Source: Pomphorhynchus laevis (Eukaryota; Acanthocephala; Palaeacanthocephala; Echinorhynchida; Pomphorhynchidae). From it: a stretch of 64,000 nucleotides of DNA. The notes below the pieces were generated by a model, which was given only the letters and a program-made list of their open reading frames with translations, was not told the DNA's origin and ran no database searches. The stretch lies in assembly GCA_012934845.2 (NCBI GenBank), contig WNNJ02000213.1, forward strand, positions 25,451 to 89,450. The letters run 5' to 3'. Positions 45,801 through 56,800 of this stretch are shown piece by piece (the first letter of the stretch is position 1; every line of letters begins with the position of its first letter). The position numbers were made by a program, and so were the translations under genes.

Positions 45801-46405
45801 TCTATGGATGTCGAGCAAAACGCAATGGTAGGGGATAAACCGTCCTTCCCCTTAAGCGGTTTCAAATTTGAGATTTTGTAAATTAATTTCAGGGATTTGA
45901 TGTCTTTATCCTCCAGTTGTGGAGGCAGATTAGTGATATTAACAGAGGCCATAATAGGCTTATATTAAATAGAACCTAAAGGAGATGAGTTTTTATTGAA
46001 AAATGATTCGTAATCTTTCGCTAGATCAGATGTAACACAAGACATCCTGATCTCAGTTTCAAAGTATTTTACAGCATTAAATATAGTAAGGTTTTTGAAA
46101 TTTTCCACGAAGCTTCTTAAGAATATGTTAAACATATTGTCATTGAGTAGGACCAGATAATTTGATTATTAACAATTGTTTGAGTTTGGGGATTGGGGAA
46201 AGGACTCCCGCACCCACTTGACTATCAAAAGTTAAATCACTCACCTTAGGGTCGTTGTTAGAACAGGAAATCTGAAAAATACCTGAGTGTTCTTCAATTT
46301 TTTCATAAAAAACGTTAACTTTCGAAGCACCGCACGCACTTTCACTTACTTGTTTGCTCATTGTTACGTGCATCGACATGCTCACTCGCTTGTGGCGATT
46401 GTGTA
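42880..46405 (-). mobile_element. Near full-length Jockey/R1-like LINE, minus copy
   Basis: Reads leftward from MSKQVSESACGASKVNVF (about 46360). ORF1 pieces include FPHCNSCHKVGHWGSNC, CGVCGLQSCTHAAGKC and CSNCGRDHPAWSC (CCHC-type knuckles, 45408-45779). ORF2 has endonuclease motifs MVLGDFNGIT (44291-44941), then reverse transcriptase pieces through GINISRRVFIPKN (43821-44078) and a C-terminal LPVFTSRVKFLGFTVTV (43116-43298). The 3' tail ends near 42880. Frames are broken in several places, so it is inactive. It is a diverged subfamily relative to the + copy beside it. Confidence 0.82.
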
Positions 46406-46460
46406 TAGTTAAATATGTTTTTTAAATAACAAGTGAGTGAACATATCGATGCACGTAACA

Positions 46461-47750
46461 ATGAGCAAAGCGAGAAGTTTGATGCAAATGACAGAAAAAA
46501 TTGTAAAAAAATTTACCATCGGTGCTTCAAACAACTTACAAAATCAAGCTAATATGGAACGGAACTCAGGTATTTCCAATGTAACATCGAATTTTCAAGC
46601 CAAAGAAAACAAGGTTAGTCCTATTTCGTCTAATTTTTTAATCTCAAGCACGGATGGAGAACTCCCTCCTGTGCCTAAAGTGGTGAATCTGGTAATAATC
46701 AGACTTCTTCAACCATTTGAAAGGAAGAATCTTTTCAATATTTTTCTGAGAGAGTTTACAAGCTCTTATAAGAAGAGAATTCTATTTAATTCGATAAAAT
46801 ATTTAGATTCCGAAATCCGGGTTTCTTTCAGCTCTCCAGATCTGGCAGCATCGTACCTAGAATTTTTCGAAACACACCTAAAAGAATTTGGGTCAACTAC
46901 TTACAGGCCTATTCAGGCGACTCTGAAAATTAATAATTTTCCGCCCTTCGCAACGGAGGAAGATATCATTGCTCTCACATCTGAGTTCAAAATTCATAAT
47001 ATTCGCCCAATCCTGGGCAAGAAAGGTCAGGCTATACCAATAGCATTCTGTTCTACCGCAGTCGATCAGGCGGAATGTCTGGCTAAAAGCAAATGTAACC
47101 CCTTTCTGGGGTACAATCTTTCTTTCAATATCGTAGATGCTGATGACTTAACATACCCCCATTGCAATGGGTGCCACCTCTGGGGGCACTGGTCCTCGAA
47201 CTGTACTAGGCCCCATACGTGTGGGGTTTGCAGCTCTTCCGAAGTCCATGAGGGGAAATGTTCTCTCCCCCCTCTGTGTTCCAATTGTGGTGGTCAGCAC
47301 CCGGCCTGGTCTAGAAGATGTCCTATCTTCAAAGAATACAAATTAAGGCATTGTGGGGCACCGGTCAAACCGGCCCACTTTGCCGCTGCCAGCTTATCCA
47401 ATTCAAACGGTTATGGTATGTCGGACACCGACATTTTCAAAATTGTTGACGCAAGACTACAGATATATAAAGACGAGATTCGAGCCTTAACGAACCATCT
47501 GATAGCGAAATTCGAGGAGTCCCGTTCTCCTCCATCGACGATTCTTACCTCTTCAAAGAGAGCCCCCCGTTCTAAGAAGAGATCATCTTCTAAACAAAAG
47601 TTGGCTTCCTTGAAGTTGGCAAAGAAAGATGATATATGCTGGGAGTTGTTGGCCTCAAAGGGAGATGAAGATAATGCTGGTGGGCAAGTGTCTTCTCCTG
47701 GTAGGGCTGGGAGTGAGAAGGGCAACTTTCTCTCTCCTAGTTTCTGCTAG
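46461..47750 (+). CDS. LINE ORF1, gag-like RNA-binding protein with zinc knuckles
   Basis: Best start is ATG 46461 (MSKARSLMQ), matching the other two 5' ends (MSKQVSE). It encodes 429 aa. A central RRM-like fold region (VNLVIIRLLQPFERKNLFN, ATLKINNFPPFATEEDI) precedes three zinc knuckles: CNGCHLWGHWSSNC (C-x2-C-x4-H-x4-C), CGVCSSSEVHEGKC and CSNCGGQHPAWSRRC. The tail is basic and serine-rich (SKRAPRSKKRSSSKQKLASL). Such proteins coat LINE RNA and form the particle used in target-primed reverse transcription. The frame is intact. Confidence 0.85.
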   Translation: MSKARSLMQMTEKIVKKFTIGASNNLQNQANMERNSGISNVTSNFQAKENKVSPISSNFLISSTDGELPPVPKVVNLVIIRLLQPFERKNLFNIFLREFTSSYKKRILFNSIKYLDSEIRVSFSSPDLAASYLEFFETHLKEFGSTTYRPIQATLKINNFPPFATEEDIIALTSEFKIHNIRPILGKKGQAIPIAFCSTAVDQAECLAKSKCNPFLGYNLSFNIVDADDLTYPHCNGCHLWGHWSSNCTRPHTCGVCSSSEVHEGKCSLPPLCSNCGGQHPAWSRRCPIFKEYKLRHCGAPVKPAHFAAASLSNSNGYGMSDTDIFKIVDARLQIYKDEIRALTNHLIAKFEESRSPPSTILTSSKRAPRSKKRSSSKQKLASLKLAKKDDICWELLASKGDEDNAGGQVSSPGRAGSEKGNFLSPSFC

Positions 47751-47784
47751 GAGGTAGGCATCCCACTCCAGCTGTCGTAACACA

Positions 47785-50237
47785 ATGCAAAGTAGTCAAG
47801 AGCCTTTTTCACTGAATATACTTCAGTGGAATTCGGGAGGTGCTTCTGCCCTTAGCCTTCTATCTGGTAGAGATGCGGATGTTATAGTCCTTCAGGAGAC
47901 GCGGTCTATCCGTATCCCCCAGGACATTACTCGATTTATCCCCAAGCATATTTACACCCACTTCACTCCGTACATAACCCCTCCTCACGCCTCTTCATCT
48001 CAAGGTCTTTTAACCCTAGTTAAATGCTCCTTAAGATCATCCCTTCTTTTAAACTATTCTTGTCCAGCCCTGTCTTGTTTAGCTGTTTCACTTTGTAAGA
48101 ATGGTAAACGTATCAGCATAGCCAATATCTATATTAGGCCAGGGGAAATTCACAAGAACCGTGATCTCCTGGACCGTATCTTGGGTAGTGGCTATGACAT
48201 GTTACTCGGTGACTTCAACGACAGAACTGGTTGTTGGATTAATGCAGCACTCCGCAGAGCCAGGAACGATTACCTTATTCACAAACCACCGTCCCCAACT
48301 TTTCATTGCTCAACAACTAATTCTCTCCTCGACATATTACTGCTTCATAAGATGTGGTTGTTGAAACCCATCTGTACTGAGCAGTCGCGCCACAAACAGA
48401 ACATCTCTCATGACCTAATTCGTTGGCGGATAGAGGAAGATACGTTGCTTAGGAGGTTTCACTTTGATCCCATCAGAGTGGCTTTCTTTCAGGCGGCTAT
48501 CCAACTCTTCCCCAGAATTGGTAATGAGAATTTGACCGAATTTAATTCCTTCCTCTCCTCGCAAGCTACCGCGTTTCTTTCGACTACCTATAAAGGTCAT
48601 ATTTACAATCCCACTCCAACAAAACTCAAGGTTTTGGCTAAAATGCTACGTCTTCCCAATGTCTCTGTTTCCGCCAGGTAGGCCATCTCGAATGAATACT
48701 GGAGCACTAGATATAGGTTCCAGCTGAGCAGGGATAAGGCGAACATCGCTCACCTTAACCCTTCTCAGTCTTCCTTCTGGAAGATATTCAAGGAGAAGTT
48801 TGTCTGTTGGAAGGATAGAGCTTTGGGTTGGATTGGTAGAATAGGCCTTGATAATGTTTTGAAGGAGTCACTATCCCTACATAATTATGGAACCACTCAA
48901 TCTCCCCAACCAATCCCGTCTTGGGGTGACTTCGGGAGCAGGGACTTATCTGTTACAGATATCCTTAACTCCTGGGGGACACTTCCGGGCACCTCTAAAT
49001 CCGTCGCTCCACTATCTTCTCGAGTCTGTCAGCTTTTGACAGCCGATCAAAGAAGAGAAGTGGCCGTCACAATGCTTTTAGCCTCACCATCCGATGTAGC
49101 CGGCATCAATATTAGTCGTAGAATTTTCTTACCAAAGCATAGTCCGGTTTCATGTCCCAAAGATCTGCGTCCCATTTCGATTCAAAACTCCCTCATCTCC
49201 ATCTACGAAAAAGCGCTTGCGCGTAGAATCCGCGACCATTTAAGTAGGCGTAATTTGATCCCACCGAGTTTTCACGGGTTTGTCAAGGGACGCTCGGTTC
49301 ATTCAGCAATAGGTGAAGTGCATAAGTTTTGTAGGGATAATATCCATCAACTAGCTGTGGCTGTTTTTCTTGACTTTTCTGATGCATTTGACCGCATTTC
49401 CATTCCCTTTGTTATCTCCTCTCTCAGGTCCCTCGGGTTGCCTGCGAGAATTGTTAACAGGGTGGAGATATTACTGTTTACCAAGAGGTTCTACTATGAA
49501 GACGACCCTGATGCGTGTAAGTTCTACCCTATTACAGGTGTGCCCCAAGGATCCCCACTTTCTCCTATCTTATTTCTTGCTGCCTCCATTGTACTATTCA
49601 AGAATTTTAAACGTGATCAACATCTAGTGGTATACGCTGATGATACCACGGCCCTGTTCTCTTACGCAGGTGCAAAGATGTCGCTTCGGACATCAGCCGT
49701 TTATTTTTAAGATTAACAGACCAGCTGACCCTATCCAATCTTATTTTAAATTCATCCAAATCGCAGGTAGTTGTCTTTCATGGCACCCCTGCGACAAAGA
49801 AAAAATTAAAGAGACTAGCACTCTCAGCTCTATCTTCTATATTGACTAATCAACCACTCCCTACCTTCACAAGTCGAGTAAAATACCTGGGGTTCACTGT
49901 TACGGTGAACTGGTCGGCGAAAGCTGACCTGGATAGACTTAAACGTATCCTGAAGAAAGCTAGGTGGGCCCTGAAACAGGCTCAGCATCTGTCGTTGAAT
50001 GGGAAAACCCAAGTGCTTCTCTGGGGTACTTGGGCTATCTCGGGATTAGTCTTCTTTTCGAGAGGACGTCCTCCAGAGCAAAGACTAAGGTTTCTCAAGC
50101 TCCTCATCTCGCGATTACCGCGCATAGTCCGCCTAGATTGGATTCTTCAGGGGGTGATAGACCCCGGGTGGTTCAGCCGAAGAGCGGCGTGTTGGATGTG
50201 CTGGAGGGCTCAGATCCCGCTGGACCTGAGGCCGTGA
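47785..50237 (+). pseudogene. LINE ORF2, endonuclease plus reverse transcriptase, lightly broken
   Basis: The APE-type endonuclease comes first (LNILQWNSGG, DVIVLQET, MLLGDFNDRT; 47785-48360). Reverse transcriptase follows (LRPISIQNSLISIYEKAL, FHGFVKGRSVHSAI, VAVFLDFSDAFDRIS = motif A, GVPQGSPLSPILF = B, VVYADDTTAL = C with the catalytic DD; 48823-49660). A thumb/C-terminal region closes it (FTSRVKYLGFTVTV ... WFSRRAACWMCW, to 50237). An in-frame TAG at 48679-48681 separates the two halves, and the frame shifts near 49670. All catalytic motifs are otherwise kept, so the copy died recently. Confidence 0.85.
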
Positions 50238-50330
50238 CATCATTATGAAGACTAAATGCTATTATGAATTGTCTTATTTGAACTGCATTTTTTTTCTAAT
50301 GTCTCTTTTCGTTATTTTTTAGTGGTTGTT

Positions 50331-50500
50331 AGTTATTTAAGAAATTCCTTATTATTACAATGAGCAAACAAGTAAGTGAAAGTGCGTGCGTTGCTTCAAA
50401 GGTTAACGTTTTTAATGGAACATGGAAGAAAACTCAGGTATTTTTCAGATTTCCTGTTCTAACAACGACCCGAAGGTGAGTGATTTAACTTGAAAATAAA
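50331..50500 (+). mobile_element. 5' end of a third LINE of the same family
   Basis: Starts with TTATTTAAGAAATTCCTTA, then ATGAGCAAACAAGTAAGTG. The sequence follows the minus copy's ORF1 start (MSKQVSESAC.ASKVNVF, QISCSNNDPKVSDL) but stops after about 130 bp. It is head-to-tail with the plus copy. Retaining a 5' end while lacking the rest is the opposite of normal 5' truncation. Confidence 0.7.
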
Positions 50501-50559
50501 AACTATCCTTTATCATCTAATATTTGAACAATTCATTTTAAATCACTAAATGTTTTCAT

Positions 50560-50660
50560 ATTATACGATATTATATCATTCGATATCATACCATACGATA
50601 TCATATCATGCAATATCATGTCATACAATATCATACGATATCGTATACAATATAATTTAT
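50560..50660. repeat. ATACGATATC-type minisatellite
   Basis: About eight tandem copies of a 10-11 bp unit (ATATCATACGA with variants). Confidence 0.75.
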
Positions 50661-53600
50661 TGATGTTTTAAATTATTATTAGAATACAATACATTAATAC
50701 TAAATATAATGTATTATATTGTAAAAATAATTTAATGCATCCATATGTATTATGTTTCACGTATTATATTTCATATGTATTATATATTTTAATGACATAT
50801 TATATATAATTATATATACATGTATATAATATTACATAATAAAATACTATTACATAATTATATGTATTAATATTACATAATTTAATATTTTAATTATTTT
50901 AATTATCTGATGTAAGGAATATAAAATAAATATAATGGATATAATATCATGCATATTATACATGTTGTACATTACAATTATTTGTGAAATTTAAGGTGAG
51001 CTATTTATATGATAGAGGTTGCCAATTATTCCTTTACATATCAAATTATATCTTTTAAATTATAAGAATATGTACATAATGTATATATACAATATATATT
51101 GCATTTATATATAAGTCAATTGACTTATAATCGACTTATATTTAATTATAAGTCAATTTATAATTGACTTATTTATAAGTCAATTTTTATGAATTGACAA
51201 AAAATAACAGACCATGTATCAGAATAAGGATTAGAGGTCATATGGAATAACTGCTGCTATCAGGTTTCGGCCTCTATTTCTAGACCCAACATATCAATGA
51301 GGCCAAATACATGCAAATAACGTATTTCCTAAAATGAAATGTAATTATATTTAATCACTAGATAATAATATAGTCACTAGAAAATAACATACTGCAGTGA
51401 TTACACAAAGTTCTGATACAAAGTAATAAATAAATAATTTTCTCTTAAGAGTTTACATTTATTTAAAATATTATTTTGTTGATTTATATATTTTACGATT
51501 TTCCCTTTGATTTTATTTTTAAAGTATAAAAATTATAATTTTATTATTAAATTGTAAATTATAGTAGATCATAAGAAAGTACCTAATTGGAAAAAATGAC
51601 TTAACATTAATTAATAAATAATTAATTTCTTTTATTAATTTATAAAAGAAATAATTTTTATTGACTAAAATACAGCCCAATTATATGTTGTCATATTAAA
51701 AAGATATTTTATTCATTTTTTACAATTAAGATTATAATAGACATAGTAAATATCTTTAAATAATGTTAAACTTCGCATTTTAATTGCGTTTTAATTTCAA
51801 ATTAATTCTTCCCTGCATATAATATCAACTCACAATGAAAAGATTTTGTTATTAAAATACCTTTTTAAATTTATTTGACGATAAAATCAATGTTTTAGCA
51901 AATAATAATTTACCACAAGATTACATTGTATGTAATTAAATGTCATTAATTAATTATCATTAATTGTATATAATTTGAGTTAAAAATATTGCACATATTT
52001 CTTGTCAATGCTTTAAAGCATACAGTTTTCAATTATAACAATTAATGATGATAATCGTTTGCTATACTTTCTTAAAATTCCTTTGTCCATATTTTATTTG
52101 ATAAAATGAAAATTAAATTTGAACAAAATAACGTGATATTATTAGAACATTAACTTTACTCGCGTAAGAAAGCCTCAGTTAGTGTAAGAAAGTATCTAAA
52201 ATAATTTCATGACAAGCTGTCCAAAGTAAAATTGAAAACTTTTAAAGCCTCGGTCTGTTATATAAAAACTTATATACCTTGAGTTTTATATAAGGTTTAT
52301 ATACCTTATATAAAACTTATATTAAAACTTATTTGTGATTATAATACACATACCTTGTGCTGGAAAGTCGACAAGGTTTGTAAATTGATCCACATTTTTA
52401 GCTAAACCACTTAATTAGCTTGATACTTTAATAAAACCGAGGAATTATTGATTTAATGATTTTGTTGGTTTGACGCCAAATCATCATTGACATTGTTTTT
52501 TAATTTACTTGGTTTATTTTAAAGAATATATTTTTTGAAATATAAAAATATAGTACCGCATATATTTAATAAAATATTGAATAGCTGTATAGAAGTTAAG
52601 GAAAGGTTTTCAAATTTAACGCTTACACTCGAAAGAACCTTCAAAGAATGCGATGGATATGCTAAAGTATGCATGAAAGTGTAGTGTTTGTTCAAACCCA
52701 ATCCTTTTCTTTTTATTTAGTTGTTCTTTGCCAGCTAATTAATAATTAAATATTTTTAATCAGTTCATTCATTGTTCAGTTCATTGGTAAGTTCATTGAT
52801 TTGTCAGTATAAAGTACGACGCTATAATTTAAAAAACTTTTCCGTTCAATTGATTTTCAATCGATTTTCTAGCATTTCTATAGTTTCTAAAGAGACACCA
52901 GGAAATTATTAATTGCTTAATAAATTTAAAAGATTGTCTAGCTTTATTATTTAATAAATAAAGTTATCTTCACGATAACTTTATTAAAAAATGACATTTT
53001 AAAATTTAACATTTTAAAATTTTAACATTTTAAAATTTCCTTAAATTTCGTTGACACAATTTAATTACTGACTTTTATTGTTGGGACCATTTGCGATAAT
53101 CTAAATTTTTGTAATTATTCTTTCTTATTTGAAAAACAACATTTTATTAAATTAAAAATATAACAGGAAATGTAAATTTAGAGTTTAATATTTATATTAT
53201 AAATATCTAATGTATAAATATATATAAATGTATAATATATAATATATAAATTAAAAGTTATAAAATATATATCTAATCAGTAATATTTTTTATAAAAAGA
53301 AAAAAGAAACGGAACAACTTAATATTTTTAAAAAAAAGCGATAAATGTATCTGATATGTATGCATGAATAGGTCATTTCAGTAAAAAATTGCAATATAAA
53401 TATTTAAATTATTAAAATTATATAAATGCTAATTCATATAATTGCATTTTTAATTATGTAATTAAAAATTATCTAACTTATATTTATGCCAAATTATAAA
53501 TATTTAAATATATTGATATAATTTTTAAATTAAAAATTACTGAAAGAGTAGAGCGAACAAAAATCTCAATCTTCTTTGTAAAATAGTCAATTCTTATTAT

Positions 53601-53853
53601 GCACATAAAACGGGTTTTGAGAATTTGCGTAAAGACATTGTTAAAATATCACAGTAATAAAATAGCCTCTCCCGCGTAGAAGAAATTCATCCTGTAAAGA
53701 GCTGAAAACATCTTTAAACACAACGACATAAACGAGTGTATAAACGGCACATGATGAATCAATGTTCTAGTTATATCATTAACAAAAACATACATCGAAG
53801 ACAATTAATATTAACAGAAACGGTGATGCAATGGCGAATAAATTGCCTTCTAT
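50660..53853. other. Long AT-rich intergenic stretch
   Basis: No gene recognised. Contains low-complexity AT (50700-51100), repeated AAGTCAATT/AATTGACTT palindromes (51110-51200), a Penelope-like 3' end (51195-51360, minus) and AT palindromes near 52260-52330. The remainder shows nothing recognisable. Confidence 0.4.
51195..51360 (-). mobile_element. Penelope-like 3' end, best preserved stem II
   Basis: The minus strand reads GCATGTATTTGGCCTC, TTGGGTCTAGAAATAGAGG, CC-GAAACCTGATAGCAGCAG, TATGACCTCTAATCC and ATGGTCTGTTATTT. AGAGG upstream of GAAA is the exact complement of CCTCT downstream of the (decayed) CTGATGA. No coding part is attached. Confidence 0.6.
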
Positions 53854-56800
53854 TTATCCTCTATTATATCCCCTATTAGCTACACGACTAGAAGATGCAT
53901 CAGACTGCCAATTCTGATTACTAGTCGATGTTTCTTTAGTTGAGCAACCCCCGGCTGCAGCTTTTGTAAATTGTTGATGTACTAAAGTTGGCGAAGAGGC
54001 TGACGAAGACCGGCAAGCATTTTCACCTCGTGCGTGTTGCAGAACTTCGGCTAACGTAGCGAAACTTTCGTTACACTCGTCACATCGATGAAGGACTTGT
54101 TCAATCTTTAGCATGTAATGATAGTAATTTTCTTGATCATCATTTTGCTGATGAAATATTGAGGAATTTTTGATGGCAACGTTTTTATCCACATGATTAG
54201 TCTTCATATGTTTCAAACAAGGGTGATACCGAGGCCACGCAATCTGGCATATTTTACATACATAACCGACGTCTATACTAACAGGTGTAACAGGAAAACC
54301 CATTCGGGTTATTTCCGAACTCGAAGACGAATCATCGGTGTACTGAGCAATGCTTGCATCATCTTGAATCATTTTTGAAATGTGCGACAAGCCGAGTATC
54401 GGAATTCTAAGTAAGTGTAGAGGGGTTCCATGAACATCCGCATCATAATTTTGAAGATGTTGCTGTTGACTTACCACAGGACATTCTTCTGTTGATTTTT
54501 GTTGTTGTGGCAAAGCATTAAGTTCAATAGGTATAGAATCATTACCGGCTGAATGCGTGGTAGAAGTAGGAGAGGCTATAATACCAGAACTTTGATGGTT
54601 ACCTTAACCAAATAAAAAATCAATTATTATTTTTTAAATACGATTATATAAAAAATTAAAAAATTAAATATTTAAAAATAATTAAATTAATTAAACTAAA
54701 CTTTCATGTAGAGAATTTAAAATTTCACAAATTTATAATTTGTTATCACATTTAAAGTTATTGAAAATATTCCGCCAAACAGTTTTATCACATCAAGACA
54801 CAGTAATGAAATATCCCAGCGAATATTCCTTGAAAATTAATTACGGCTTTAAAAGTAATTAGAAATTAATTAAATAATTTAATATTTAAAAATAATTAAA
54901 TTTATTAAACTAAACTTACATGTAGGTAGTTTAAGATTTAACAAATTTTAAATTTAAAGTTATTGAAAATATTTCGCTTAGAGTCCTAATATCTGTTCAA
55001 GAACAGATATTGTCAAACGATTTTATAATATCAGCGCACAATAATGAAATATCCTAGCGAATTTTCCTTAATAATAACACAAACTGCTAAATATTTATTT
55101 AATACAAAAATATTATTTTATATATTTTATTAATATTTATATATTTATAAATATATTTTATTTTTATCATAAATATTTATTTTTAGGTATTTAACATACA
55201 TTTTTCATCAATAGTAATTCTTTATAATTACTGTCAAAATAATCTATTCGATATTATGTTATAGTAGGGTTTCCATGGCTATGTATAGTGTGGTGATCCT
55301 TAAATATCTTAGAAACACCTGGTCAAAAAACTAACACATTTTAACCACGTATTGTTATTGTTAGGCACAATATATGATGATGACCACGATGCACATATTT
55401 CTATATTCATTGATTACTGATTTACGATGCACCTGCCGCAATTGACCAATGACGCAAATCATTAGGCTAGTCAGCTACTTAATCATGTAACCTACGATTA
55501 TTATAAGTCATTAGGTGCACTGCAAAAATGTTTTGTGACACATGTCTTAGCAAAACTAAATACAATGCATTAACAAACGTCGTTGAATCAAGTCGAGAGT
55601 GACCCTAAAGTCTAAAAAACTCAAACTATTCGAGATAATAGATGATAATTTTTGCTTATTGTAGAGACGAAGTATATAATTCTGAACTCTAATTAACGTA
55701 ATCAGTAGATTGATATATTTACTAAAAACGTGGGAGCTTTCGTCGCTTAAAGGCTTCTTCAGCAATAAATCAGTGGTACTAAATTAAGAAGAATTCGTGG
55801 TACTGCATGAGATCAACAAGTTATTTTAAAAAACTATAACTTGTGTGTTAATGAGAGAATCATTTTTATAAGTTGTAGTTGTTTATTATTTGAGATGTTT
55901 AAGTTGTAGTTCGCAAAATAATATAACTTCAATGAGTTTCCTCAAAAAGTATCACAGTTTTCTAGGAATTTTGTATTTTCAAATTTGACACTAAAGAATA
56001 AGTTAAGCTATGAAACCTTCGACTTACTTTTCAAAGCAAATTTGAACAGTAAAAAATTAATTTTATCTGCTTAGTAACAGCAATTCGACTTGTGGCTTCA
56101 CGAAATCTTGTACGTCAAATTACGGTGAATTACGACAAACTACTTGGAACGCAATGATAAAAATACGCAGCCACTCGGGTCAAGTTGTTCATGCATAAAG
56201 TAATCAAAGATGCTACCCTTTAACTTAAACTTTTGTAGAGTAATTATACGATCTATAGCTCGGTAAATAGCAAGGATGAACGAGATAAATAGAACAAATC
56301 ATAAACCAGAGATCAAAAATAAAAACGAAGTGTTTAATGAGGCTATAGGACAATTCAATCCAGCGAGAGTAGTTGAATATAATGAAACTCAGCTTATCGA
56401 CAGTTGATGATTTCTTTTCGTTGTTTCTTCAAACCTTTACTATAATTATGTAGTTTTTATTCTAATAAAATATCAATCACATGTAGAGGTGTACAATGTT
56501 TTTACATATTTAACGAGTATTTCGCTTAACAGTAATTATTCGAACAATACATTTTATTATGTATGCAATAAACTATAGCAAGACAACAGCGTATATGGGG
56601 TTTCGGCATGTCAAATACGATATATTATTTAACTTATAGAAATCAAATCAGCTAACTGAGTATTTATATAATTATAAAATAAATAAATATAAAAAATAAT
56701 GTAAAATCAATAAATCACAATTTAATAATTAGATAATAAATAATTATAAATAATTGTTATAAGATTTTATATAACTTATATCAAATCACCAATAGCAAAT

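Larger units (their letters stand above)
46406..50330 (+). mobile_element. Full-length Jockey/R1-like LINE, plus copy
   Basis: Two ORFs separated by 34 nt, a very short 5' UTR (starts within about 50 bp of the neighbouring LINE) and a 3' tail ending around 50330 with TTTTTTTTCTAATG. It is nearly intact and divergent from the minus copy to which it is joined head to head. No RNase H domain is evident after the reverse transcriptase. Confidence 0.85.
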
